Origin: Schizochytrium sp. TIO01
Lineage: Eukaryota > Sar > Bigyra > Thraustochytrida > Thraustochytriidae
Length of the DNA: 64,000 nt
Assembly (NCBI GenBank): GCA_004764695.1
Contig: SMSO01000010.1
Location: 61,454 to 125,453, forward strand
Direction of reading: 5' to 3'
Positions 9,080 to 19,965 of this stretch are shown here, piece by piece. The position numbers and the translations under genes were made by a program. A model generated the notes under the pieces. The model was not told the DNA's origin and did not search any database. It was given only the letters and a program-made list of their open reading frames with translations. Numbering within the stretch: the first letter of the stretch is position 1; each line of letters begins with the position of its first letter.

Positions 9080-11701
9080 ATGCTCGAGGGTCGATTCGTG
9101 GCACTTGCCACGCTCCTCTGCGTGCTTGTCTCTAGTGCGACAGCCGCAACAACCAACATCTCTTCATGCATCTTCGATGTTGTTCTCGTCTTTGACCAGT
9201 CTGGAGACCAGGCATACATTGAGGAGCAGCAGGAGACCGCTCGCTCGCTCATCGACTACTTCAACATTGGCGTCGAGTCTTACAATGACCACTTTGGTGC
9301 GATCACCTTCGACAGTGCCATCTACAACGAGGAGGATCTCATGCAGCTGGCTGACAGGAACGAGACTGTGACCTACATTGATGCTATCAACCAGAGCAAC
9401 AGCTCCGACACTAACCTTTACCTTGCCCTCAACAAGTCCACCGAGATGATGCTCGATGCTCGTGACAACGTCACCAAGCTCATTATCGTCTTCGGTGATG
9501 GCAACAACTACGTATCTGTTGAGAACGAGACCACTGTCTACCAGTACTGCACTAACGCTACCACTGAGCTTTCTTGCCTCACCGAGATCGTCAGCAACGC
9601 TAAGACCACCAACGATGTCAACGTTCTCTACGCCCCCACCTCCAACTCCTCGAGCAACGTTTTCGAGGAGAGCCCTCTCTCAAGCTACGTGATTGACGCT
9701 GATGTCTACATTTCTCACATTCAGGAGCAGTGCAACAGCTCCAGCTCCAGCTCTAGCTCTGGATCTGGATCTGGTTCTGGCACTATTTCTGGCGGATCTT
9801 CTTCTGCTAGCGAGAACGGCACCTCTTCCCCCACTAAGAAGCCCACCAAGAAGCCCTCCACTGGTTCTTCTTCTAGCAACAGCTCTGGTGATTCCCCCAC
9901 TGCTGCCCCGACCAAGAAGCCCACCTCTGGTTCTTCTTCTTCTAGCAACAGCTCTGGCGATTCTCCCACTGCTGCCCCGACCAAGAAGCCCACCTCTGGT
10001 TCTTCTTCTTCTAGCAACAGCTCTGGCGATTCTCCCACTGCTGCCCCGACCAAGAAGCCCACCTCTGGTTCTTCTTCTTCTAGCAACAGCTCTGGCGATT
10101 CTCCCACTGCTGCCCCGACCAAGAAGCCCACCTCTGGTTCTTCTTCTTCTAGCAACAGCTCTGGTGATTCTCCCACTGCTGCCCCGACCAAGAAGCCTAC
10201 CTCTGGTTCTACTTCTTCTAGCTCCACTTCTGCCCCGACCAAGAAGCCTACCTCTGGTTCTACTTCTTCTAGCTCCACTTCTGCCCCTACTGTCAAGCCC
10301 ACCAAGAAGCCTACCTCTAGTTCTTCCTCCAGCTCTAACTCTTCCCCCACGTCTGCTCCGACTAAGAAGCCCACCTCCAGCACTAGCTCTGGTACTGGCG
10401 ACTGTGTGAGCAGCAGCAACGGCAGTGGCAGCAGCATTAGCTGCACCGGTGACAGCGGTTCCTCTTCCTCTAGCTCTTCTAGCTCTGGCAGCGGCTCCTC
10501 TTCTTCTTCTTCTAGCTCTAGCGGTGGTTCTTCTTCGTCCTCCAGCTCTGGCACTACCCCTTCCCCCACCAAGAAGCCCACCTCTGGTTCCTCTTCTAGC
10601 TCCGGGTCCACTCCTTCCCCGACCTCGAAGCCCACCAAGAAGCCCACCTCTAGTTCCTCCTCCAGCTCTAACTCTTCGCCTACGTCTGCCCCAACCAAGA
10701 AGCCCACCTCTAGCTCTAGCTCTGGCACTGGCGACTGTGTAGGCACCAGCAACGGCAGCAGCAGCAGCATTAGCTGCACCGGTGACAGCGGCTCCTCTTC
10801 CTCCAGCTCTTCTAGCTCTGGCAGTGGCTCCTCTTCTTCTTCTGAGAGCTCTAGCGGCGACTCTTCTTCATCCTCTAGCTCTGGTTCTTCGCCCACCGCC
10901 AAGCCCACCAAGAAGCCTACTTCTGGTTCTTCTTCTAGCTCCAGCTCCACTTCTGCCCCGACCAAGAAGCCCACCTCCAGTTCCTCCTCGAGCTCCAGCT
11001 CTGGATCTAGCAGCTCCTCCAGCTCCAGCTCCAGCTCCAGCTCCAGCTCCAGCTCCTCAAGCTCCAGCTCTAGCTCTGGCAGCTCTTCCAGCTCCAGCTC
11101 TGGTTCTTCCCCTACTGCTTCCCCGACCAAGAAGCCTACCTCGAGCTCTAGCTCTTCCAGCTCTGGATCCAGCAGCTCCTCTAGCTCCAGCTCCTCTAGC
11201 TCCAGCTCTTCCAGCAGCTCTAGCAGCTCCAGCTCCAGCTCTTCCAGCAGCTCTAGCAGCTCCAGCTCTGGTTCTTCGCCCACCGCCAAGCCCACCAAGA
11301 AGCCCACCTCCTCCAGCAGCTCCGGCTCTGATTCTTCCAGCTCCTCCAGCTCTAGCTCTTCTAGCAGCAGCAGCAGCTCCTCCAGCTCCAGCTCCTCCAG
11401 CTCTTCTAGCAGCAGCTCCTCAAACTCTAGCTCTGGTTCTGGCTCTGGTTCTAGCTCTAGCTCAAACAGCTCTTCTAGTTCTTCCAGCAGCTCCAGCTCC
11501 AGCTCCTCTAGCTCTAGCTCCAGCTCCTCCAACAGCTCCTCCAACTCCAACTCTGGCTCTGGCTCCAGCTCTTCCAGCTCCTCCAGCTCTAGTTCTTCTA
11601 GCTCTTCTTCTAGTTCTTCTAGCTCCTCAAGCTCGTCCAGTTCCTCCAGCTCTTCTAGCTCGGACTCTGGCGACCGCCGTGCCCTCCGCGGAATGCTCTA
11701 A
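9080..11701 (+). CDS. Secreted vWA-domain protein with Pro/Thr/Lys and poly-Ser stalk (shorter paralogue)
   Basis: An 873-residue secreted protein, probably extracellular or wall-bound. Residues 1-22 form a signal peptide ending Ala-Thr-Ala. Residues about 30-218 resemble a von Willebrand factor A domain: the first strand reads IFDVVLVFD, with MIDAS candidates D39/S41 (DQSGD), T111 (SDTNL) and D140 (FGDGNN). The usual DxSxS ends in Asp instead of Ser. Four cysteines (30, 157, 166, 218) are shared with the paralogue at 41,056, and the domain carries many N-x-S/T sites. The rest is a stalk of PTKKPT motifs and long Ser runs, including five 23-residue repeats and a duplicated module with two Cys (residues 442 and 553). 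The C-terminus after the last Ser run is short and basic, RRALRGML. There is no hydrophobic tail, so no GPI signal or membrane anchor. Function is unknown; an adhesin or matrix mucin is the best inference. The start is the only Met giving the signal peptide. Confidence 0.82.
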   Translation: MLEGRFVALATLLCVLVSSATAATTNISSCIFDVVLVFDQSGDQAYIEEQQETARSLIDYFNIGVESYNDHFGAITFDSAIYNEEDLMQLADRNETVTYIDAINQSNSSDTNLYLALNKSTEMMLDARDNVTKLIIVFGDGNNYVSVENETTVYQYCTNATTELSCLTEIVSNAKTTNDVNVLYAPTSNSSSNVFEESPLSSYVIDADVYISHIQEQCNSSSSSSSSGSGSGSGTISGGSSSASENGTSSPTKKPTKKPSTGSSSSNSSGDSPTAAPTKKPTSGSSSSSNSSGDSPTAAPTKKPTSGSSSSSNSSGDSPTAAPTKKPTSGSSSSSNSSGDSPTAAPTKKPTSGSSSSSNSSGDSPTAAPTKKPTSGSTSSSSTSAPTKKPTSGSTSSSSTSAPTVKPTKKPTSSSSSSSNSSPTSAPTKKPTSSTSSGTGDCVSSSNGSGSSISCTGDSGSSSSSSSSSGSGSSSSSSSSSGGSSSSSSSGTTPSPTKKPTSGSSSSSGSTPSPTSKPTKKPTSSSSSSSNSSPTSAPTKKPTSSSSSGTGDCVGTSNGSSSSISCTGDSGSSSSSSSSSGSGSSSSSESSSGDSSSSSSSGSSPTAKPTKKPTSGSSSSSSSTSAPTKKPTSSSSSSSSSGSSSSSSSSSSSSSSSSSSSSSSSSGSSSSSSSGSSPTASPTKKPTSSSSSSSSGSSSSSSSSSSSSSSSSSSSSSSSSSSSSSSSSSSGSSPTAKPTKKPTSSSSSGSDSSSSSSSSSSSSSSSSSSSSSSSSSSSSSSNSSSGSGSGSSSSSNSSSSSSSSSSSSSSSSSSSSSNSSSNSNSGSGSSSSSSSSSSSSSSSSSSSSSSSSSSSSSSSSSDSGDRRALRGML
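9900..10250 (+). repeat. 69-bp coding tandem repeat in the vWA-protein stalk
   Basis: About five nearly identical 69-bp units, each encoding 23 residues with PTAAPTKKPTSGS followed by Ser-rich spacer and SGDS. Shorter PTKKPTSGSTSSSS variants follow. Spacing was checked from the recurring GCCCCGACCAAGAAG block. Confidence 0.9.
10330..10860 (+). repeat. 333-bp internal duplication (Cys-containing module)
   Basis: The block encoding PTSAPTKKPTSS, a GDC tripeptide, an Asn/Ser stretch and SCTGDSG occurs twice. The GAC-TGT codons lie at 10,400 and 10,733, giving a 333-bp offset. Each copy provides two Cys in an otherwise Cys-free stalk. Confidence 0.85.
10985..11670 (+). repeat. Poly-serine coding tract (AGC/TCC hexamer type)
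   Basis: Long Ser runs encoded mainly by alternating AGC and TCC/TCT codons, broken by Gly, Asn and three PTKKPT islands. The AGCTCC hexamer lacks stops in most frames on both strands, which explains long shadow frames here. Confidence 0.9.
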
Positions 11702-13800
11702 ACACAGTAAATTGTTCATTAGTCACGCGATGGCAAACCAACTAATTCTATAGCAATAAGACATTTACAAAAAGCTTGAAACATTTAGTACTTTCCGCTC
11801 GACCGTTTGTTGTGTTGTTGATCTCATGTTGCGCTTCCTTGTCACTGACATTTTTGTTTTCCACCAAGATATCAAGTTTGTGTAAGCACTTGCTTCCTTG
11901 TAATCCCTCAAGATCATCCAACTACAGTCCTAGTATAAACTATAAGAGTCAGCTGCCGATATCTTGAAAGATTGAAGTGAAAGAAATTTTCTTGTAGAAA
12001 AGAACTTCGATACCCACAAAACAAGGCAAGGTTAACTATAACTTGTTCCGTAGAGAGATGCGCTTGGGTTGGCATCTACGAATAAAGACAGTGTAACGTT
12101 TTACTTTCTTGGTTTCGAATAATTTAATCAAGATGCTGATTCTAGCTGGCAATTTTACAGAAGCTGCGGCTACCGGCTAGAAAGGCAAGTAAATTGAACA
12201 ATAATACCGAAAGATGAGTCTAGCCAGCTGGAGGCTGGATATAATTATGAAGACAAGAGCCTTGATGAAAGCTTTCAGAAGGTTCATTTAAGGAGTTAGT
12301 GAACTGCTGTCTTGGATAAGAATTTCAGGTAAGACGGATTTATGTAATAATTAGGGGGCTAAGACATTCTTGGACTGTGCTAGATGTACTTGACAGGGTT
12401 AGTTTATTTCAACTTATTCATTAATCAATCCAGGTTTCACCATATCTGGTTCTTAGTAATGTGAAATTGCGCGTTTGGTTCTTGGCTTCTCACCCACATA
12501 AGTTTGATTGTCTAGTTCGGTTCTATTGAATGCCCCATATCTATCAGGTTCTAACAAAGGGACACCGAGAACTCTAGCAATGCCGCGTCCACTAGTTCCT
12601 CTGATAATTAGAACTCTCAGCAACTACTATGTATGTATATATATATTTAAGTAGGCAATCGTTTTCAGAAATGTGTGATGTACCAGAACATCCACTTGTG
12701 TTGAACATGGTGACCTCCAAGCCACCAAATAAGAAGTTCTGGCCAATCTGTAAGCTCTTACTATATTTCAAATAAGCAGAAATAAAGAGATGCTTGAATA
12801 TCTGCTGGGGACCTACCCTTGGATAGATCATAAGTAAACTCCATGGTGTCTCGTATTATAAAGTACATCCGCTATATTGATGAGAAAATCTGAAATACTT
12901 TGCTAAGGTCAAGAGATTGCAAAATCGTATAATTTAAAACGCCTCAGTCTTCATGGGTTACTATATTCAGCCTTTATATATCAAGTACTAGATTCCTGAG
13001 TAAACTTGCCTGTTGGGAAGTATCAACTTTCAATATTAAGCCAGTGTGAATGGCATACTTTACTTTGGCGAAGGTCATATATGTCCAAGTTTAGCTAAAA
13101 TATCCATTTAGCTTGCATTCAACTGGATGGATATGCATAACTTTTGGTTAAGGCGTCATAGTTTTCTCTGGTATATGCACACAGCAAACATCGTTTTATC
13201 TTGAAATTGCAATATTTTACTTTTGACACGCCTCCCGTGTTTCGTAAGATGCTTAGGGAACTCAGGTTACAAGTGGAGGTCCCCCTTCATCAAGGCTTTA
13301 TATTTAAACTGGTTATGGAAATGGAGCAGACCAATTATATAGCACTGAACCTCATAACACTATCTGTGTTATTAACAAAGGTTCGCGATACGGATAATGC
13401 GGCTCAGATTCCCTTAAATATGGTGTCAGTATTCCACTTTCACCATCATCTTTACGTTGAACACCAAAGAAAGAAACTACTACCAGTGTAATTCAATTTA
13501 ATAATGCTCAATCTTGCTTATAGCATATGCTTAACAATCTATATTCGTTTGCTCTCCTTGTAGATGTAAACCTTTTAAGCAACTATGTTTTTGATGAAGT
13601 TTCGTTTGTAGAAATTAGGCCGCCCACAGAAGAAACCGTGAACCGTGAAACGCTCATTGTTTTGTCTTTCATCTCACTGGCGTATGGCATCAATCTCTAG
13701 TAACGAGGTAACTATAATCACTAGTGCTCAAACCTGCCCTTCATTGGTTTAGACGAGGCAGCGTTTGCTCCTCCAGCCTCTTCTCATTCAGAGCGAGTAC
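11702..13800. other. Intergenic, repeat-free AT-rich DNA
   Basis: Unlike its neighbours this stretch lacks microsatellites. It starts with the 3' flank of the vWA gene; an AATAAA at 12,080-12,085 could serve as a poly(A) signal, but that is a guess. A possible retroelement relic lies near 13,201-13,491. I see no other gene. Confidence 0.5.
13201..13491 (+). pseudogene. Possible degraded copia-type RNase H relic
   Basis: A 96-residue open frame whose second half resembles the end of a Ty1/copia polyprotein. TNYIALNLIT is like the copia EAEYIAL block, and DNAAQIPL followed by VFH, a His-rich stretch and another H is like the copia DNQxAIxLxxNPVFHxRTKHI block. The spacing between the two blocks is shorter than usual, as if part were deleted. 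Upstream DNA to 12,600 is stop-ridden and gave only vague resemblance to the reverse transcriptase end; I found no terminal repeats. A chance match cannot be excluded. Confidence 0.3.
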
Positions 13801-14340
13801 ACGGTTTTCACTCACTCAGGGTTCAAGCTAATTTCTTGGACACCTGCTCTCTCATCGTACCGATGCGGTTTGATCCGCAAGTTACAGGATGGAAAGGGTC
13901 CGCCTCTGGCTGACGATTGAGGGTGCCTGGGGCCCTCGCTTATCGTGATGCTGTCTGGTCTTGGTCCTCCTACTGCCTTTTGGCCTTTTGTCCGTGACAG
14001 CACTATGCAGGGCCCTCGCTGCCTGCCCGTCGCTAGCAGTTCTCCTTCATCCTCGCGTTCGCACGCACGCACGCACCGCTCAGCTAGCCTCTGGGAGGGC
14101 ACTCTGCTTGGCTGTTCTGGCAGCGTCAAAGTCACCGCCTCCAGATTAAAACAGACAAACCAACCAACCAACAAACAAACAACCCCAGAAAACCAACTCA
14201 CTCTGTCATGGACAGCCAGGAGGCCAGCGAGTGCGTGACACCTTCTCTCCTGAAAGCTCTCGCTACGGACCGCTCTACCCAAGCAAGCAAGCAAGCAAGG
14301 GAACAAGCGTTCTGCGAAATGCACCTTCCTCAGACTCCAG

Positions 14341-14441
14341 CCTTCCCAAACAAACAATCAAACAAACAATCAAACAAACAATCAAACAAACAATCAAACA
14401 AACAATCAAACAAACAATCAAACAAACAATCAAACAAACAA
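14341..14441. repeat. 12-bp repeat (AAACAAACAATC)
   Basis: About eight tandem copies of the 12-bp unit, ending in a short AAAG array. It translates as Asn-Lys-Gln-Ser in one frame, an artefact. Confidence 0.92.
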
Positions 14442-14812
14442 GAAAGAAAGAAAGAAAGGAAAAAGGAAATCACGCTGTCTCCTCACGCTGTCCCCAGTAC
14501 ACACCTTCCCGCGTAGGAAGCTGTTAAGGTACCCTAAGTATCACGCGTGATTGCGGTGACTACTCATTGGCTAAGAGCTGGTAATGTAGGGCAAAAGCGA
14601 CGGACATAGCAGGTCCATAGGAACCCATTGATCTCCAGATAGAAAGGTTCCTGAATGAGGCATGGACAGATCGACGAACAGACAAAGAGACAAACAGAGA
14701 AAGAGAGAGAGAGAGATAGGAAAGTGGACAGATAGTTTTGATGGGGTTTCAAGAGAGAGGGGGCTTTGAATAAGTGGAGCCATGCGATCACTCGACGGAG
14801 CGCAGAGGCATT

Positions 14813-14896
14813 GCATTGTACTGCATTGCATTGTACTGCATTGCATTGTACTGCATTGCATTGTACTGCATTGCATTGTACTGCATTGCATTGTAG
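14813..14896. repeat. 15-bp minisatellite (TGCATTGCATTGTAC)
   Basis: Five to six nearly perfect copies. Each unit holds TGCA and GTAC palindromes, so the array can pair with itself. Confidence 0.92.
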
Positions 14897-16118
14897 GATG
14901 CTCACCGGCGTTCGCTCTGTTCGTTTGGTCTGTCTTCAGGCGTGCGTGCGTTCGCCTTTGCGAGTAGCACATCACGCGCTGGGACGAGGATCTGGTCTCT
15001 CTCTGCGGCTTCGAAGGCAGTCGAGCGAGCGCACAAACAAAGTTTAGGACGCCCGCTAGCTAAGCCAGGTGTTTGTTTGGGTGCACTCCGTCCTCAGGTC
15101 GGTCTCTCAGGAAGACAGACGCTTCGGCGTTTGCATCCTCCGCCTCATCGATGAAGACCGCGGCCAACGGAGCGGCCAATCGATGCGAGCGCGGCATTGG
15201 GTACAATCATTTGGGATCCTACCTGTGCGGTCAGGCGCCACACCGCGCAGCGCCCATTTATTTGCATATCAGCGCATGCACTCTTTCTGAGTGTGCGTGC
15301 ATTTGTAGGCGAATGGTGGCGGTAGCGCGCACTACCGCTTTCTCTAGCTGGAGAGTCGAATGGGAACGCCTTCTGTGGTACATGATAGTGTCGAGCGTCA
15401 AGTCAGGCACAAAAGTGCACACCTACCTGTTCATGGGCTCACGGAGTTACTTAGTCCTCCTCTGCGCTCTCGCGATCGCTCACTTTGGCGCTCACTTCGC
15501 TTCGAGCTATATCCTGCAGCTTCTGCGGATAGTGCTCGGAAACGCATCGCAGTGATTCAACCATGTTTGAGCAAAGCGGCGGAGGGATGCTTAAGAGAAG
15601 AACCGCGAAGGCCTCTCTGCAGACATGTGCATCTTTTTGCCGTTCTCCCCCCCCATCTCTTTCTCAGAGGCAGAGGCGGGCTTAGTGGTTTGCTATGGCG
15701 CGGGATAGGACTCGCAGTTTAAAATTTGGTAAAAAGAAATAAGAGGCATCGTCGAAGAAATAAAGGTTTTAACTTTTTTCTTTTCTTTTTAAAGTAAAGC
15801 TAGTAATGAGAGAAAGCAGAGGGGACGGAGGGAGCGGGACTGGTTCCCGTTTGCGAAATCTTCCTCAGGAACATACAGAACTTTTCCGGTCGCTGACTCC
15901 TGAAAGGAAACAACGAAATGAAAAGGCAAAGTGAGTGTCGCCTCAATCAATCGCCCTCAGACGTCTCCAAAGACCGAACCATGGCGTTAGGGTATGCTTA
16001 GGCGCCCGCTACCCTCCGCAGCCATGCCTATGGACACGGACCACGCGCATTGCACTTTGAAGGGGCCGAGTTTCCAACTGCTCTGCCGAAGGAACAAAAG
16101 ACAAAGAGCTCAGACCGA

Positions 16119-16190
16119 AGCAAGCAGAGCAGAGCAAAGCAGAGCAGAGCAGAGCAGAACAGACAGACAGACAGACAAACAAACAAAGAA
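16119..16190. repeat. AGAGC pentanucleotide then ACAG/AAAC tetranucleotide array
   Basis: Seven or so AGAGC units, one with an AAAGC variant, run directly into ACAG and then AAAC units. Confidence 0.88.
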
Positions 16191-16357
16191 ACAGAAAACC
16201 GAAAAGATCCAAATCAGGCAAACTTCTTCTTCTCTTCTTCTTCTTCTTCTTTGACCATTATCGCCGCAGGCCTTCTCTCCAATACCAATGGAGAGCGATC
16301 GATTATCGTGCCTCGAATCGGAGATCACTCGTGCTTCGTCAGCGACGCCTTTTAAAC

Positions 16358-16426
16358 AAATTAGTAGATAAATAAGTAGATAAATAAGTAGACAGATCAA
16401 TAAATCAATCAATAAATCAATCAATA

Positions 16427-16469
<43 letters not shown>

Positions 16470-16520
16470 AAATCAATCAATAAATCAATAAATAAATCAA
16501 TCAATAAATCAATCAATCAG
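16358..16520. repeat. AATC/AATA compound microsatellite
   Basis: About 160 bp of ATCA and ATAA units in mixed order, preceded by AGTAGATAA units. Confidence 0.92.
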
Positions 16521-16932
16521 CGACCGGGAGGCGTGGCGCCATGATGGATCATAGCCGCCATCCTTCTTCAACGAGACCTCTAATCCGCCTGCAACATTCC
16601 TTTCCCTCTTATTTTACTTTCCCTGACGAATTTCTGCATCCACAATATAATTTAAAATTAAGTTAATGATACTACTAAATAGATTCTTATTTTTAAAAAT
16701 ACTAAAAAAAACTAAACGAGATTACTGAACCAACTGGGCATTTTAAATCGCTTTTTTCTTTAAAGTCAGAAGAAAGTCATTCCAAAAAGTCCTCCTTCGC
16801 ATGCATGGACAGTACTTTTGGGATGATTGCGCCTTCCAAGAGCGCACTCTTTTTCCCCAGCGGCCAAGCAGTCAGCGGCGACGGCGTAGTTAGGCTGCCG
16901 CTCGGAGTTTCTTGCGCAGTTTAGCTGCAATG

Positions 16933-16933
<1 letters not shown>

Positions 16934-16984
<51 letters not shown>
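16934..16984. repeat. AAGC tetranucleotide microsatellite
   Basis: About 12-13 perfect units. Shorter arrays of the same unit occur near 6,403-6,427, 14,281-14,299 and 28,412-28,425. Confidence 0.93.
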
Positions 16985-16985
<1 letters not shown>

Positions 16986-17579
16986 CCAGCTCTCCATGAT
17001 TAACTTTCGCACGAACACAGAAAGGCAGACTCCGTCGTTTGCGTTTGCGTTTGCGTCTGCCTCGTCGCCGCCTCAGCCAGCCTCGCTTGCTGGCTCGCCA
17101 ACAGGTAATCGCCTCTCCTTTCAAGTTTGGGCACAGTTCTTTTGTTTGTTGAGCAGAGTTAGGCAGCATCGTAGCACGAACAAGGGCACTTGACGCCGGG
17201 ATGGTAGAAAAGTGAATTAGAGAAGGGAAGGTTTATCTTCACTTGTTACATTGGCTTGCGCTATAAAATTTATTTTTGAGATCAATAAAAATATTAGAAT
17301 TATGAATTTTGATCCTTAATTTTTTAAATATATATAAATGGAGCGATGATTGGTCAACCGAAAGCGGTCGAGAGGAGAGAGAAAGCAACCCCTCAAGAAT
17401 TAGGCAGACTGTTGACCAGGCGAGTGAATATGGAAAAGCAGGAAACATTCTGATTGCAGAAAATATCTGAAGTTGTAGAGACAACTTTCGCACGCATATA
17501 TATATTTTTCTCAAAATATAACTTTTAAAGTATAGATGCTTTTGATTTTTGATTAGTTTAAAAACAAACTATGTTTTCC

Positions 17580-17604
17580 TTTTTTTTTTTTTTTTTTTTT
17601 TTTT
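17580..17604. repeat. Poly(T) tract, about 25 nt
   Basis: An uninterrupted T run in AT-rich DNA. Confidence 0.93.
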
Positions 17605-18626
17605 AAATGTTTTTTTTAAAGACCTAAAATACTTTCATGTAAATCTTATTTTTGAAAAGATGGAGGATGGAGGATAAACGAACAGAAAATGCTTCTCGAA
17701 GTTGGTAATTCAACGAAAGAAAGCAAAAAACCCTCATAGCGTAGGCGATTTATGACAAAGTATAACATGTTCCTTTCTGCCGTCCGAGGATTCTAATGCT
17801 GTCTTGGTTTTTCAAAACTTTCTCAAAAGAAGAAATCCAACCGAATATTCATTAATCATTTTTCTCTTTTTTTAAGCGGGCTGTAATAAGCGGGCTAGTA
17901 CGTGTCATGACTCTGCAGGATATTGTCTGACCCTAGCAAAACGATACATTACCTAACTCCCCCTTCAAATAAGCCTCATAAGATACAGTAAATCTTCTCT
18001 CGCTTCCTCCGGCCTTTCAAAGCAAGGCGGCGATTTCAAAGAAGAAGAAGAAGAAGAAGAACCAAAAGAACCATTGCATTCTTTTCTGCGTCCTCCTTTT
18101 TCCACTCGTCACGCTCATCATTGGCGCGTAGTGGCACGTATATGTGGGCGTCTGCTCCGAGGGACGGCTGATGCGTCCGGTTAGGATAGGCTTTCATTGT
18201 GTTTGTTTTCATGGATCATTTTATTTGTTGTTGTTGTTGTTGATAAAGTTTAAAGAAAGAAGATGCGGTCCTTAAGTATTCTGCATCTTGTTGGTGTTTA
18301 TTTAATAAATATAAGGTTGACAATAAAATTGAAAACCAAAATACAATGAAATAGAATGAATAAATAAATATGATCAGAAGGTAAAAAAAGGAAGAGACAA
18401 GGAAGGCAGAACATGGAGGAGTTAATTTCGTATCATGAGCTACTTCTGGAAACGAGGGGGGAAGATCAGCTTCGATTCCAGCTGGCCCGTTCGTAATTCC
18501 TAGATTAATTTACCCCGCTTTTCCCTTCGCGATCCCGGCTTTGACTGGCGCGAACGAGGACCTCCTCCTCTTCAACCTCCAACACGGACGCATCGCCCAG
18601 AGACGGTAATGGGCGTCGTCGCCTTT

Positions 18627-18685
18627 TCTTCTTCTTCTTCTTCTTCTTCTTCTTCTTCTTCTTCTTCTTCTTCTTCTTCTTCTTC
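18627..18685. repeat. TTC trinucleotide microsatellite
   Basis: About 19 units, pyrimidine on the + strand. It is one of the few period-3 arrays outside the genes. Confidence 0.93.
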
Positions 18686-18814
18686 CCAGCTCGCTCGCTC
18701 TTACATTCCATGCAGAATTTCACTCGACCCAAACGGGCGACGGCCTCAGTTAATATAATAACGCAGCAGTAGTTTAGAGTCCTCTGCAACGTCTTTTCCC
18801 AATTTGCTTTCCTG

Positions 18815-18852
18815 AAAAGAAAAGAAAAGAAAAGAAAAGAAAAGAAAAGAAA
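18815..18852. repeat. GAAAA pentanucleotide microsatellite
   Basis: Seven to eight perfect units of AAAAG. Confidence 0.92.
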
Positions 18853-19310
18853 GCTTTTCATTCGCCAGCACATGAAATGAGAGCGAACTAAGGGCTAATT
18901 GACTAACTAAGTATCTTTCTATCAGGCACTGATTAATGGAGCTGGGCTGGATGAACCAGCGAGGCAGCGGACTACTGACTAGCTAGTTATAGCTAGTGCG
19001 CTAGCTAACTGACTGACTGACTGCCTTAAGCGAGCTGGTCCCTCTTTGTATGCAAGGCGTAGCAGCAACGGAGCACTCAAAACAAGGGAGGAAGGCGCAC
19101 ACCTTCCATCGCTGCACCATTTCGACTTGCTTGCTTAGTTGTTTGGTTGCTTAGTTGCTCAGTTTTTTGAAGTTTTGTGGTCACTGTTTCCATCCCACGA
19201 AAGTCGATGAGCGATGGGAACGGATGGAGCCCGAACCATCGAAAGAGAGGACTGCAGGAAGGTCTAGCTGGAATAAAAGCGAACTTCGTGGCTCTTTTTT
19301 TGATCTTGTT

Positions 19311-19614
19311 TATTTGTTTGTTTGTTTGTTTGTTTGTTTGTTTGTTTGTTTGTTTGTTTGTTTGTTTGTTTGTTTGTTTGTTTGTTTGTTTGTTTGTTTG
19401 TTTGTTTGTTTGTTTGTTTGTTTGTTTGTTTGTTTGTTTGTTTGTTTGTTTGTTTGTTTGTTTGTTTGTTTGTTTGTTTGTTTGTTTGTTTGTTTGTTTG
19501 TTTGTTTGTTTGTTTGTTTGTTTGTTTGTTTGTTTGTTTGTTTGTTTGTTTGTTTGTTTGTTTGTTTGTTTGTTTGTTTGTTTGTTTATTTGTTTGTTTG
19601 TTTGTTTGTTTGTT
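19311..19614. repeat. Long TTTG tetranucleotide microsatellite, about 300 bp
   Basis: About 75 units of TGTT, nearly perfect, with a TTTA variant near 19,588. This is the longest pure array in the window. The Cys-Leu-Phe-Val frames through it are artefacts. Confidence 0.97.
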
Positions 19615-19925
19615 CTTTGTTCAAGTTTGTTTGTTTGTTTGTTGTAGGTTTTTTATTTTCAGTGTTTTGTTTTAAGTTTTTTGTTTTAAGTTTTTTGTTT
19701 TCAATTGTTTGATTCTTTGTTTGTTTGTCAAAGGCCTCATAGATAAAACCAGGCCTCAATACGCCACGCATACATCTCACTCCAACGCGAGTTCGAGTGC
19801 GATGGCGATGATCTTTACTCACTTCTCTCCACTCTGCGAGGGGTCCGAAGGCCTCTCTGCCTTGCCTCTTTTCTCTGCCCGTGCGCCTTTCTCTTCTCCC
19901 CAAAGCCAGAGCGCATACTTCGTCA

Positions 19926-19965
19926 GTTTCTTACTTACTTACTTACTCACTTACTCACTTACTTA
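19926..19965. repeat. ACTT/ACTC tetranucleotide microsatellite
   Basis: About ten units of TTAC with two TCAC variants. Confidence 0.88.

Noticed and set aside
9721-11550. Long - strand open frame (609 codons) rich in Glu and Leu opposite the shorter vWA gene
   Set aside because: It is the complement of the AGC/TCN serine runs (GAG-CTG). No domain, and the + frame has a signal peptide and folded head.
19155-19712. 185-codon frame of Cys-Leu-Phe-Val repeats
   Set aside because: Pure translation of a TTTG microsatellite, open in all + frames.
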